From an uncultured Clostridium sp. (GTDB taxonomy: Bacteria; Bacillota; Clostridia; TANB77; CAG-508), in the NCBI GenBank assembly GCA_947064765.1, contig CAMSWH010000008.1:1-54340 (forward strand): a stretch of DNA of 54,340 bases, in the 5' to 3' direction. Of this stretch, positions 17,335-26,126 are shown piece after piece. Position 1 is the stretch's first letter. Each line of letters begins with the position of its first letter. The position numbers and the translations under genes were made by a program. Under the pieces are notes generated by a model. The model saw only the letters and a list, made by a program, of their open reading frames with translations, had not been told where the DNA came from and did not search any database.

Positions 17335-17868
17335 ATGAAAGAGAAATCAAAAAAAAATAATAATACATGGGTAATAGGAATAGCTATTACCACTTTTATT
17401 CTATCATTGCTATTTTCATATATATCAAATACAGCAATTTCAAAATTAAATATAATATTAGGAGTAATAGTATTAATATTAGTAATTTTAGTAGGTGTTA
17501 TATTTGATTTAATAGGAGTAGCAGTTACTGTAGCAAATGAAGAAGATTTTCATGCACAAGCAAGTAAAAAAATAAAAGGTGCAAAAACTTCTATAAAAAT
17601 GATAAGAAATTCCGCAAAAGTATCTAACTTTTGTGCAGATGTAATAGGAGATATTTGTGGAGTTCTTAGTGGAGCAATAAGTGCAATGATAGCATTAAAA
17701 CTTACAGAAAATTATGGAATGAGCTCACAAATACAATTTGTATTTAGTGCAATAGTAGCATCACTTACAGTTGGTGGGAAAGCTATAACAAAAGAAATAG
17801 CAAAGCAAAATTCTACAGTAATTGTAGGATTTGTAAGTAAGATTGTAAATTTTGATGATAAAAAATAG
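17335..17868 (+). CDS. Membrane protein, small CorB/DUF21-like (uncertain)
   Basis: The 177-residue product has two N-terminal membrane helices (about 12-30 and 38-62), a basic cytoplasmic loop (ASKKIKGAKTSIKMIRN) and one or two further hydrophobic segments (about 105-120 and 130-150). Small Firmicutes proteins of this type are sometimes labelled CorB-like because of similarity to the DUF21/CNNM membrane region, but CBS domains are absent here and a transport role is not shown. No strong ribosome binding site sits at normal distance from this ATG (AGGAG is about 22 nt upstream). It follows the candidate ncRNA and is followed by a long hairpin terminator. Confidence 0.6.
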   Translation: MKEKSKKNNNTWVIGIAITTFILSLLFSYISNTAISKLNIILGVIVLILVILVGVIFDLIGVAVTVANEEDFHAQASKKIKGAKTSIKMIRNSAKVSNFCADVIGDICGVLSGAISAMIALKLTENYGMSSQIQFVFSAIVASLTVGGKAITKEIAKQNSTVIVGFVSKIVNFDDKK

Positions 17869-17897
17869 TATATAATTAAGAAAAGATATAAAAAGTT

Positions 17898-17953
17898 AAG
17901 ACTAATGTTTTCTAGCAAATTTAAAGCTTAAGAAAATTTTAGTCTTTTTTTTA
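17898..17953 (+). terminator. Long hairpin terminator after the membrane protein
   Basis: AAGACTAA at 17898-17905 pairs with TTAGTCTT at 17939-17946. TTTTCT/AGAAAA and AGC/GCT extend the stem inside. Eight or more T follow to 17953. Confidence 0.8.
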
Positions 17954-17963
17954 TTTAATATAT

Positions 17964-17996
17964 AAAAATGGTAAATTTAAAATTTACCATTTTTTG
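17964..17996. terminator. Bidirectional A/T-flanked hairpin
   Basis: AAAAATGGTAAATT at 17964-17977 pairs with AATTTACCATTTTT at 17982-17995. The A-run and T-run on the two sides allow termination in both directions, which fits its place just downstream of the minus-strand XRE gene. Confidence 0.8.
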
Positions 17997-18024
17997 ATGT
18001 TAAAATAAATTAAAGTCAGCTGGA

Positions 18025-18254
18025 TTACGGATATGGTTTTGTTTCATCTGTAATTCCTAGCAAATAATCAACTGAAGTTTTATAATATTTTGCTAGTTCA
18101 ATTAAAATTTTTGAAGGAATATCATTTTCGCCAGTTTCATATTTAGAATAGCCAGTCTGAGACATATTAAGGATTTTGGCTATTTCTTTTTGTGTTAAAT
18201 CATGATCTTCACGTAGCGAGCGAATCCTTGGATATCTGTTATTAAAAATAATAA
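18025..18254 (-). CDS. XRE-family HTH transcriptional regulator (probable ATT start)
   Basis: The core protein of about 75 residues is a Cro/C1-type helix-turn-helix: RIRSLREDHDLTQKEIAKIL, NMSQTGYSKYETGENDIPS, then LAKYYKTSVDYLLGIT, a typical single-domain repressor. No ATG, GTG or TTG lies at the right place. A perfect GGAGG (18258-18262 on the plus strand) is followed on the minus strand by ATT codons at 18252-18254 and 18247-18249, so an ATT start is inferred. An upstream in-frame ATG at 18349-18351 would add an implausible Phe/Ile/Lys-rich extension. The gene is divergent from the sortase gene, whose promoter carries palindromic operators, making it the likely local repressor. Confidence 0.75.
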
Positions 18255-18403
18255 TTACCTCCTTTTTTATTATTATTAAAAAAAATCTTTTTTTTATTAA
18301 GTTAAATAATGTGTTTAAATTAAATTTTTTTTTAACAATAAACTTAATCAAAAATGAGTTAAAAGGATTATTACAATAATTTTAAAATATTTTAAAATAC
18401 TTA

Positions 18404-18432
18404 TTGACTTTTAACCTGTTTTAGATTAGAAT
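18404..18432 (+). promoter_or_regulatory. Promoter of the sortase gene
   Basis: TTGACT at 18404-18409 is 17 nt from TAGAAT at 18427-18432. An XRE-type operator lies within it and another just downstream of the predicted start near 18439. Confidence 0.8.
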
Positions 18433-18461
18433 GATTAAAGAGTTAACCTGAAATAGGTTAA
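18411..18461 (+). promoter_or_regulatory. Paired XRE-type operators TTAACCT-N5-AGGTTAA
   Basis: The perfect site TTAACCT-GAAAT-AGGTTAA is at 18443-18461. An imperfect site, TTAACCT-GTTTT-AGATTAG, is at 18411-18429 within the -35/-10 spacer. Both have the same half-sites and 5-nt spacing, one over the promoter and one just after the start. This arrangement fits repression by the divergent XRE protein. Confidence 0.7.
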
Positions 18462-18462
18462 A

Positions 18463-18519
18463 GATACTTAAAAGTATCTTTAAACAAAGGTATCTAAAGG
18501 AGGTGAAATCTATAATTTC
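18463..18519 (+). promoter_or_regulatory. Sortase 5' leader hairpins around the ribosome binding site
   Basis: AAGATACTT pairs with AAGTATCTT in an almost perfect palindrome at 18462-18481, and GGTATCT at 18489-18495 could pair with the same AGATAC arm. AGGAGG at 18498-18503 is 18 nt from the ATG, but GAAAT-CTATA-ATTTC (18505-18519) between them can fold and shorten the effective distance. Confidence 0.5.
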
Positions 18520-18521
18520 AA

Positions 18522-19169
18522 ATGGAAAAGCAGCCTAGTCATAAAGGAAAAAGATTTATTGAAGAAAAACCAAATAAAAAAAAGTTTTTAATCCCAATAA
18601 TTCTTGTAGCTATTATAGTGGTTGTAGCCATATGCATTTGGTTGAATTGTAAAAAAATTAACGAGTACATACCAACAAATACAGATGAGACAAATACTAT
18701 AGCAGAAAATCCAGTAACTGAAATCAATACTGTAAAAGAACTTGAAACAGTAGATGTAAGTGAATTACCAAATAAAATGGGAAGTTATAAAGTTATTGGT
18801 GAATTAGTAATTGATAAAATTGATGTAAAGAAGAATATTCTGGAAAAAACAGATGACGCTTCATTAAATTTATCAGTAACTAAGTTTTACGGAGGAGATA
18901 TAAACGGGATAGGAAATTTTTGTATAACAGGTCATAACTACAAAAATTTACTTAAAAGATTAAAGGAATTGGAAGTAGGAGACACATTTGATTTAATCAA
19001 TAAAGAGACCAAAACGAAAGTTACATATAAAATTTATAAAATATATACTTGTAACCCAGAGGATATAGATTGTTTATATCCACCTGAAGAAGAAGTGAGA
19101 GAGGCTACTTTAATTACATGTAATCCTGGAGGAGTAACAAGGCTTATATGTAAGGCACGAGAAATATAG
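18522..19169 (+). CDS. Sortase (class D-like)
   Basis: This membrane-anchored transpeptidase attaches LPXTG proteins to peptidoglycan. The 215-residue product has an N-terminal membrane helix (about 21-41), a linker, and the sortase barrel with catalytic His138 (TGHNY), Cys200 (LITCNPGG) and Arg207 (TRLIC). The next gene, 58 bp downstream, encodes a protein ending in LPQTG, a probable substrate. The upstream region has a promoter with XRE operators, so the sortase and its substrate are probably switched together. Class D is suggested by the TLITC-type cysteine motif and type II membrane topology; class assignment is tentative. Confidence 0.9.
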   Translation: MEKQPSHKGKRFIEEKPNKKKFLIPIILVAIIVVVAICIWLNCKKINEYIPTNTDETNTIAENPVTEINTVKELETVDVSELPNKMGSYKVIGELVIDKIDVKKNILEKTDDASLNLSVTKFYGGDINGIGNFCITGHNYKNLLKRLKELEVGDTFDLINKETKTKVTYKIYKIYTCNPEDIDCLYPPEEEVREATLITCNPGGVTRLICKAREI

Positions 19170-19227
19170 ATAAAACTTAATTTAGATATTAAAAAGAAAT
19201 ATATAAATAAGAAAGGAATTTTTAAAA

Positions 19228-19920
19228 ATGAAAATGAAAAAATTATTTTTAACAATCGTAGTTGCAGTTTTATTAATAGTAGCAGCTACAACAAACGTAA
19301 ATGCAGCAACAGCAGTATCAAACGCTAAAGCTGAAGTAGAAAGCACAGTAACAGTAACTGTAGATTTTGGAAGTGCAGAAAATGCAGATGGAACAGTAAC
19401 ATATAATACAGAAGTATTAAAATTTGTAGGTGGACCATCAGTAACATTTGAACCAACAGCAGGAACAATTAATTTTTCTATGTCTCAAATAGGAGGATTA
19501 GGAAAAACAACATTTACATTTACAGCTGTAAAAGCTGGAACAGCTGATGTTACAGTAAATGTAACAAATTCACAAGATGCTTCTGCAGTAGGAATATTTG
19601 CAGGAAAAGTAGAAGTAACTGAAAAAGCTAAACCAGTTGAGCCAGAACAACCAACTGAACCAACAACACCAGTTGAACCAGAACAACCAGCTGAACCAAC
19701 AACACCAGTTGAACCATCAACACCAGATAATGGAAATCAACAACAACCAGCACCAAGCAATCCAGCTCCAGCAGCTCCAGTAGCAACAAATCCAGCTCCA
19801 GCAGTAAACGGAATGCCTACAAGATTACCACAAACAGGTGTTAATTATGCAGTAGTAGCTATGATAGCTTTAACAGTAGTAGCAGTAGTAGCAGGAACAA
19901 TAAAATTAAACAATAAATAA
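19228..19920 (+). CDS. LPXTG-anchored surface protein with cohesin-like domain
   Basis: The 230-residue protein has a signal peptide (1-26, ending NVNA), a beta-sandwich domain at about 30-133 with cohesin-type features (DGTVTYNTEVLKFVGG, then GTINFSMSQIG, ending VFAGKVEVTE-like strands), a Pro/Glu/Thr repeat stalk (134-195, PEQPTEPTTPVEP) and a cell-wall sorting signal with LPQTG at 200-204, a hydrophobic helix and a short basic tail. The stalk and anchor place the domain at the cell surface. The sortase precedes it and a secreted protein with a dockerin-like domain follows. The cohesin-dockerin pairing suggests a minimal scaffold that holds the next gene product at the wall. The cohesin call is by fold pattern only. 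Confidence 0.75.
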   Translation: MKMKKLFLTIVVAVLLIVAATTNVNAATAVSNAKAEVESTVTVTVDFGSAENADGTVTYNTEVLKFVGGPSVTFEPTAGTINFSMSQIGGLGKTTFTFTAVKAGTADVTVNVTNSQDASAVGIFAGKVEVTEKAKPVEPEQPTEPTTPVEPEQPAEPTTPVEPSTPDNGNQQQPAPSNPAPAAPVATNPAPAVNGMPTRLPQTGVNYAVVAMIALTVVAVVAGTIKLNNK

Positions 19921-19989
19921 TTTTTGCAATTATTTTAAAAATTTAATTATAGATAATATAAATTTTAAATTTTAGGGGGAAAATTTATA

Positions 19990-22900
19990 ATGAACAAAAA
20001 AATTAAAATAGTTTCTGGCATTGCTTTAGCAGGTATTTTAACTTTAAATGTATTTAATACAAAAACTTTAGCAGCAGAAATTGAAACTCAAATTGCTAAA
20101 ACACCATATAACGAATTAGTAAGTGGTGTAGCAAATGTAGTACCAGTAATATTAAATGGAAAAAATGATACATTAACAGTTGAAGAAATAAAAACAGTAT
20201 ATACAAAAGCTACAGATTTTAAAGGAAATGATGAAAATAAAGTGGCCACAGGGGATACATTTAAAGTAGATGGAAAAACATATACAGTTTTAGTATATGG
20301 AGATGTTGATAAAAACGGAGTTTTAACTTCTGATGATGCATTATTAATTGAAAAACATAATGTAGGATTAGAAAACTTTGATAATTTATTAACTGTTGCA
20401 TCTGATGTAGATGCTAGAGATGGAAAACATACTTCAGATGATTCATTAAGAGTTAAAAGATTTAATGTAGGTATGGTAGACACAGTTGTTGATGAAATGC
20501 CAAAAGAAGAAACAACTGTAAATCCACCAGTTGATGAAAACTATAACTATACAGTTACAGTTAATGAAAATAACATGGTAAATAATATGAATGAAACAGC
20601 TTCTAAAATAGATGTAAGTCTTAAAGAAGAAATCAAAACAGCAAAAAATTTAAGTTTAGTAATTACAGATTCATCAGATCCTGCTAATACTAAAACAGTA
20701 GTAGTAGCAGTACCTGCAAATACATCAAAATTAATCACTATAACAGAAGATTTAAGTGGTTTAGCTGATGGAGATATATCTTTTGAATTAAAAGATGGAA
20801 AAGAAGTAGTAGGAAAAGGATCTTTCGTAAAAAATACTGTTAATCCAGCAGAAGTAAGCATGTCTACAAATCGTATAAATGCAGATAAAGCTACTGCATC
20901 TTTAACATATTATGGAGAAGGTACAGCTACAAAAGTTTACTATAAAGTAGTTACTGTTGGTACAACACCTGCTCCAACAAAAGCAGAACTTTTAGAAGGA
21001 AAATCAGCTAATATAGCTGGAAATAAATTAGAAAATTATGTTGTAGCTAATGATTTAGCTACAGATACAGCATATGAAATATATTATGTAGTAGAAAATA
21101 ATTATGGTAGTGTAACAAATACACCAGCAAAATATGTTATATCTAAAGAAAATGGTAATGTTGAACAAGAAGTTGCTGTAAAAGATATAGTAGTTCCTAC
21201 ATTTAAAGCAGCAGATAAAAATGTATTTACATGGACTTTAGAAGATACTACAGGTAAGAATGTTAAAGTTACTTTATATGATGGAACAAAAATAGTTAAA
21301 GAAGAAGTATTAGAAGATGGTAGTGATGATGTAACAACAGCTGATTTTTCAGATGTAATGTTAGCTAAACCAGGAAAATATAAAATAGCTGTTACAGTTG
21401 AAGGGAAAAATGATGGATCAACTTATGCTTCAACAACAGTTGAATCAGCAGTAGTAGAAGTTACAGACTTAAAAGCTGCTGAAAAAGTTGCATTTAATGT
21501 AGTTTACAATGCTAATACAAGTCTTACAGAATATGTATTATCTTGGGTAGATTCTAATGATGCAGCTAATGTAGAACAATATGATATTGAAATATTTGGT
21601 GCTGAAGGAAATTCAGTACACACAGATACAGTAACAAGAGTAAATAATGTATTATCAACAGTTTGCACAATACCAACAAATAAAATTGATGATAATAAAG
21701 TTTATACAGCTACAGTAAAAGTAGTTGCAAAAGAAAATAATGGACCAATTATTAGTTCAAAAGTTTCTGATGAAAAAGAATTTTTTGTAGTAAATCCAGA
21801 TATGACAGCAACAGTAGAAGGTGAGAATTCTATAACATTTACTTTAGATGAAATTAAAATAAATGATAAAGTACCTACATACAAAGTAGAAGTTTATAAA
21901 GCAGTTTCAGAAATTGACAAAGTAACAGGTTCTACTATTAAAAAATTCGTAGATGTAGATACAAGAAATATACAACCTAATAAGGATAATGAAGTTGTAA
22001 TTGATAAATTAGATAACTTCACAGAATATGCATTCAAATTAATAGCTACTGTTGATGGAATAACAGGAGAATCTGATTATATAGGAAAAGCATTTGATGT
22101 AAGAACAAAACGTGCATCAGTAACAATCAACAATGTAACAATGGTTGATAAAGAAGAAGATGCTGTTGGAAATACATTCTATTATGACAATGGTCTTGCA
22201 ATAATTAAAGGTGTAAGATATGACTTTAGAGATGGAAAAGATGCAGAATATACACCAGAATTTGTAGCTTTAGTTGAATTAGTTGCAAATATGAAATTAT
22301 ATCCACAAGATGTTGTAAAATTAGCAACAGCTGAAAAAATAACTTTAAACTTATTCGGTATTTCTACAAATGGTTCTAATGCTTCTGAAACAACAGTAAC
22401 ATTAGGAGACGTTGGTGATACAGAAGTTGAAATAGAAGGAGCAGCATCTTTTGATAGAATAGTTAATGCTACTTCTGGAAAAATTACTTTAACAGGAGCA
22501 AATTCTATATTTAGAATAACTGGTACTCCTGAAGAAGTAGTAGTATCAAATGGAGTAAGAGTTAGCGGAACATCTGCATATGATGCAACAATACTAGCTA
22601 ATACAACAGCTACAGTAAATGGAACAAATGTAACACCTACACAAGATGCAAAAATAAATGTTAATGATACAACATTAACTATAGCAGTTGATGGAGAATC
22701 AAATACAAATTATACATTTGAAAATAAAGAAGATCAAGCTATGACAATAGCATTTGTTGATACAAATAGTAATGGAACAGATAGACAAGTAGGAAAAGTT
22801 ACTATATTATCAAATGGTGGAACAGTTGCTGTAACATCTGATAATGTTGCTGTAACAGGTAACCTAGATGTAGAAGTACAAAAAGGTACTGCAACAGTTG

Positions 22901-23247
22901 ATATAGATGATGCTTATTTATCAGGAGATAAAACAATAGCTGTAAGTAAAGATGCAACTTCAACAGTTACTGTAACAGCAAAAGAAGCTGCACCAGCAGT
23001 GTTTGAAAATGTAGAAGTATCAGTTGATGCTACAGATGACGAATTAGCAACTACACTTTCAATTAGTACAGATGATGAAGAAGCATTAGCAGAAGCTAGA
23101 GCATACTTAGATTCATTTGGATTAAAAGGAACAGGTGCTAAAATAACAGTATCAGATAATGGTAATGGAGAATTAGTAGCAGTTTCTATAGTATTTGCAG
23201 ATTTAGAAAGTGATGTTACATCAACACAAATTAAAAATGTAAAATAA
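19990..23247 (+). CDS. Large secreted protein with N-terminal dockerin-like repeat and multiple beta domains
   Basis: The 1085-residue product has a signal peptide (about 1-28). A dockerin-like pair of calcium loops follows: D105-V-D-K-N-G-V-L-T-S-D-D116 with helix ALLIEKHNVG, then D139-V-D-A-R-D-G-K-H-T-S-D-D with helix SLRVKRFNVG. Residues 175-760 are tandem fibronectin-III or Ig-like beta domains; the remainder is a beta-rich region of low-complexity strands. No LPXTG signal, S-layer domain or catalytic motif is recognisable. Attachment through the upstream cohesin-like, sortase-anchored protein is therefore attractive. AGGGGGA precedes the ATG. Function as adhesin or surface-layer component is inference. 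Confidence 0.7.
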   Translation: MNKKIKIVSGIALAGILTLNVFNTKTLAAEIETQIAKTPYNELVSGVANVVPVILNGKNDTLTVEEIKTVYTKATDFKGNDENKVATGDTFKVDGKTYTVLVYGDVDKNGVLTSDDALLIEKHNVGLENFDNLLTVASDVDARDGKHTSDDSLRVKRFNVGMVDTVVDEMPKEETTVNPPVDENYNYTVTVNENNMVNNMNETASKIDVSLKEEIKTAKNLSLVITDSSDPANTKTVVVAVPANTSKLITITEDLSGLADGDISFELKDGKEVVGKGSFVKNTVNPAEVSMSTNRINADKATASLTYYGEGTATKVYYKVVTVGTTPAPTKAELLEGKSANIAGNKLENYVVANDLATDTAYEIYYVVENNYGSVTNTPAKYVISKENGNVEQEVAVKDIVVPTFKAADKNVFTWTLEDTTGKNVKVTLYDGTKIVKEEVLEDGSDDVTTADFSDVMLAKPGKYKIAVTVEGKNDGSTYASTTVESAVVEVTDLKAAEKVAFNVVYNANTSLTEYVLSWVDSNDAANVEQYDIEIFGAEGNSVHTDTVTRVNNVLSTVCTIPTNKIDDNKVYTATVKVVAKENNGPIISSKVSDEKEFFVVNPDMTATVEGENSITFTLDEIKINDKVPTYKVEVYKAVSEIDKVTGSTIKKFVDVDTRNIQPNKDNEVVIDKLDNFTEYAFKLIATVDGITGESDYIGKAFDVRTKRASVTINNVTMVDKEEDAVGNTFYYDNGLAIIKGVRYDFRDGKDAEYTPEFVALVELVANMKLYPQDVVKLATAEKITLNLFGISTNGSNASETTVTLGDVGDTEVEIEGAASFDRIVNATSGKITLTGANSIFRITGTPEEVVVSNGVRVSGTSAYDATILANTTATVNGTNVTPTQDAKINVNDTTLTIAVDGESNTNYTFENKEDQAMTIAFVDTNSNGTDRQVGKVTILSNGGTVAVTSDNVAVTGNLDVEVQKGTATVDIDDAYLSGDKTIAVSKDATSTVTVTAKEAAPAVFENVEVSVDATDDELATTLSISTDDEEALAEARAYLDSFGLKGTGAKITVSDNGNGELVAVSIVFADLESDVTSTQIKNVK

Positions 23248-23300
23248 TTTAATTAGTATATTCCTTTCTTTAAAAAGAATATATATAAATGATGTTCTAA

Positions 23301-23337
23301 GAAGAAGTGATAATGAAACTTATCACTTCTTCTTTTT
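23301..23337 (+). terminator. Terminator closing the surface-protein locus
   Basis: GAAGAAGTGATAA at 23301-23313 pairs with TTATCACTTCTTC at 23320-23332 (13 bp), followed by TTTTT at 23333-23337. Confidence 0.9.
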
Positions 23338-23443
23338 AATATACATAGTAATTTCTTTTATTGTTTTATAAGTGAATTATATAGACTTTTAACAAAAATT
23401 ATTATAAAATATGAACTAGAATATAAGATAAGAGGAAAATAAA

Positions 23444-24460
23444 ATGAATTTGACGTATGATGCATTAAATAAAAGTATTCTTGAAGAATTAAAGCCATTA
23501 TATTTATTATATGGTAATGAACAATATTTAGTAGAAACTTGTGTAAATAAAATAAAAAAGAATTTTGGTGAATTACTTTTAGGAATAAATTATATAGTAC
23601 TTGATGAAACAAATATAGATAATATTATTTCAGATATAGAAATGCCAGCATTTGGGTATGATAAGAAATTAATTGTAGTAAAAAGTGCAGGATTATTTAA
23701 AAAAGATGGAAGAAAAAAAGTAGGAACACCAATACAAGAAAAACTAGCAGAATATATAAGAGAAAATATGAGTATAATTGAAGAGTCAGTAGTAATAGTA
23801 TTTACAGATTTAGAAGCGGATAAAAATGTTGTATTTGAAGAAATAGAAAAAAATGGAATAATATGTAATATTGAGGAATTAAAGCCAATTCAGCTTGTAA
23901 AAAAATTAAAACAAATATGTAATTTGTATAAAGTAAACTGTGATGATGTAACTTTAAATTATTTAGTGGAAACTTCAGGAACAAATCTTCAAAATCTAAT
24001 AAATGAAATTAGAAAACTTATAGAATATGCAGGAGAAAATGGAACAATAACAATTGATGATGTGAATCATTTATCAATAAAACAAATAGAAAGTGTAATT
24101 TTTGAACTTACAGATAATTTAGCAATAAGAAAAATAGATAAAGCATTAGAAGTTTTAGATAATTTAATATATCAAAAAGAGCCACTTCAAAAAATATTAA
24201 TAACTTTATATAATCACTTCAAGAAAATCTATTTATGCACTATTGCTGTTAGTTTAAATAAAGATATAGTTAATTCATTAAGTTTAAGGCCAAATCAAGT
24301 TTTTTTAGTAACAAAATATAAAAAACAGGCATCATACTTTAAGAAAGAAGAATTAAGAAAAATTTTGAATGAATTTATTGATTTGGACTATAATTCTAAA
24401 AATGGAAAGATTGATATAGATGTTGGATTAAGAAGTATTTTATGTAATTATTGTAGTTAG
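23444..24460 (+). CDS. holA: DNA polymerase III delta subunit
   Basis: The delta subunit of the clamp loader opens the beta clamp and is part of the replication machinery. The 338-residue product shows the family N-terminus (PLYLLYGNEQYLVETCV), the degenerate P-loop-like AAA region, VVIVFTDLEADKN, the C-terminal collar domain beginning near IFELTDNLAIRKIDKALEVL and the late LRPNQVFLVTKYKKQ helix. Length and pattern fit the Firmicutes HolA (YqeN). AGAGGAAAAT precedes the ATG. A terminator precedes and follows the gene, so it is monocistronic. Confidence 0.88.
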   Translation: MNLTYDALNKSILEELKPLYLLYGNEQYLVETCVNKIKKNFGELLLGINYIVLDETNIDNIISDIEMPAFGYDKKLIVVKSAGLFKKDGRKKVGTPIQEKLAEYIRENMSIIEESVVIVFTDLEADKNVVFEEIEKNGIICNIEELKPIQLVKKLKQICNLYKVNCDDVTLNYLVETSGTNLQNLINEIRKLIEYAGENGTITIDDVNHLSIKQIESVIFELTDNLAIRKIDKALEVLDNLIYQKEPLQKILITLYNHFKKIYLCTIAVSLNKDIVNSLSLRPNQVFLVTKYKKQASYFKKEELRKILNEFIDLDYNSKNGKIDIDVGLRSILCNYCS

Positions 24461-24494
24461 AAAATCAAATATAATAGTTAAAAGTGTTGAGTAT

Positions 24495-24524
24495 AAGAGC
24501 TTGCTAGAAATAGTAAGTTCTTTA
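24495..24524 (+). terminator. Terminator after holA
   Basis: AAGAGCTTGCTA at 24495-24506 pairs (with G-U pairs) with TAGTAAGTTCTT at 24511-24522 around a GAAA tetraloop, with a short U-rich tail. Confidence 0.75.
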
Positions 24525-24630
24525 ATTATATAATAAGTAATACTTGAAAAAAAATCAATATAATGATATAAATATAAAAAAATAATAATAATTTATTTCT
24601 TTTTTTATTAAAAATCATATGGAGGAAAAT

Positions 24631-25863
24631 ATGATTAATATAAACGAAAATTTTTTAAATCTACAAGATAGCTATCTTTTTTCTACTATAGCAAAAAAAG
24701 TAGCTGAATTTCAAAAAAATAATCCAGACAAAAAGGTTATTAAATTAGGAATAGGGGATGTAACTCGCCCAATAGTTCCAGCAGTTTTAGATGCTATGCA
24801 TAAAGCTGTAGATGAACTAGGAAAAGGAGAAACTTTTAGAGGGTATGGACCAGAACAAGGTTATGAATTTCTAAGAGAAAAAATAGTTCAAAATGACTAT
24901 AAAAAAAGAGGAGTAACAATTTTACCAGAAGAAATATTTGTTTCAGATGGAGCAAAATGTGATTGTGGAAACATAGGAGATATATTAGGCGTAGATAATA
25001 CTGTAGCAATTACAGATCCAGTTTATCCAGTATATCTTGATACAAATGTTATGGCAGGAAGAAGTGGAAATTATAATAGTGAAAGTGGAGTATATGAAAA
25101 TATAATTTATATACCTGCCACAGCAGAAAATAACTTTACACCACAGTTTCCTAAAAAGGTTCCAGATATGATTTATTTATGCTTTCCAAATAATCCAACA
25201 GGAACAACTCTTTCTAAAGATGAATTAAAAAAATGGGTAGATTATGCTAAGGAGAATAAATCTTTAATATTATTTGATTCTGCTTATGAAGCTTTTATTT
25301 CTGAAGAAGATGTACCACATACTATTTATGAAATTGAAGGTGCAAGAGAAGTTGCAATAGAGTTTAGAAGTTTTTCTAAAACAGCGGGATTTACAGGAGT
25401 AAGATGTGCCTATACAGTAGTGCCTAAAGAGTTAAAAGGATATACAAAAGATGGTAAAGAAATAGCTTTAAATCCTTTATGGAATAGGAGACATGGAACA
25501 AAATTTAATGGAGTTTCATATCCTGTTCAAAGAGCTGCTGAAGCAGTTTATACAGATGAAGGACAAAAACAAATAAAAGAAAATATAGCATATTATATGA
25601 ATAATGCAAAAATTATAAAAGAAGGTTTAAAAGAAGCAGGATATACAGTATATGGAGGTGTTAATGCACCATATATATGGCTAAAAGTTCCAAATGGATT
25701 AACTTCATGGGAATTTTTTGATAAACTATTAACAGAAGCTAATGTAGTAGGAACACCAGGTGTTGGTTTTGGACCAAGTGGAGAAGGTTATTTTAGATTA
25801 ACTGCATTTGGAACAAAAGAAAATACAACAGAGGCAATTGAAAGAATTAAGAATATGAAATAA
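24631..25863 (+). CDS. dapL: LL-diaminopimelate aminotransferase
   Basis: This PLP enzyme converts tetrahydrodipicolinate to LL-diaminopimelate in one step, feeding lysine and peptidoglycan synthesis. The 410-residue sequence has the DapL N-terminal pattern ([24 protein letters not shown]), [56 protein letters not shown], the PLP-lysine motif [13 protein letters not shown] and the final GYFRLTAFG. The ATG at 24619 lies within the GGAGG site itself, so 24631, 5 nt beyond that site, is taken as the start. Confidence 0.93.
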   Translation: MININENFLNLQDSYLFSTIAKKVAEFQKNNPDKKVIKLGIGDVTRPIVPAVLDAMHKAVDELGKGETFRGYGPEQGYEFLREKIVQNDYKKRGVTILPEEIFVSDGAKCDCGNIGDILGVDNTVAITDPVYPVYLDTNVMAGRSGNYNSESGVYENIIYIPATAENNFTPQFPKKVPDMIYLCFPNNPTGTTLSKDELKKWVDYAKENKSLILFDSAYEAFISEEDVPHTIYEIEGAREVAIEFRSFSKTAGFTGVRCAYTVVPKELKGYTKDGKEIALNPLWNRRHGTKFNGVSYPVQRAAEAVYTDEGQKQIKENIAYYMNNAKIIKEGLKEAGYTVYGGVNAPYIWLKVPNGLTSWEFFDKLLTEANVVGTPGVGFGPSGEGYFRLTAFGTKENTTEAIERIKNMK

Positions 25864-26111
25864 TTTAAAATATTATATAAAAAACAATTTAATTTTTAAA
25901 ATCGTAATAGGGTAAAGGATGCATTTTATGTATCCTTTAAATTTATGTATCATCTAATATAAAAGCAAATATATCAATAAAATTTATAGAATTGATAATA
26001 ACAGAATTAGAAATAATTAATAAAAAACAAAAATATAAGATATATATAATAAATTGTTTGATTTTAATTGATATATGATATATAATATTTAACAATATAA
26101 AAGAAAATTTA
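25864..26111. other. AT-rich gap before guaB
   Basis: A weak hairpin, AAAGGATGCATTTTATGTATCCTTT at about 25914-25938, follows dapL and may terminate it. The rest is highly AT-rich. TGATATATAATA near 26085 could be the guaB -10 region; no -35 is convincing. Confidence 0.4.
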
Positions 26112-26126
26112 AGGAGGATTTTTGAA

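Noticed and set aside
18255..18351. N-terminal extension of the XRE regulator from ATG 18351
   Set aside because: The extension is a low-complexity Phe/Ile/Lys string from AT-rich leader DNA, and the strong GGAGG lies after it.
20088..21884. Minus-strand ORFs inside the large secreted protein
   Set aside because: They are low-complexity Ser/Thr/Val mirrors of a real gene and have no start signals.
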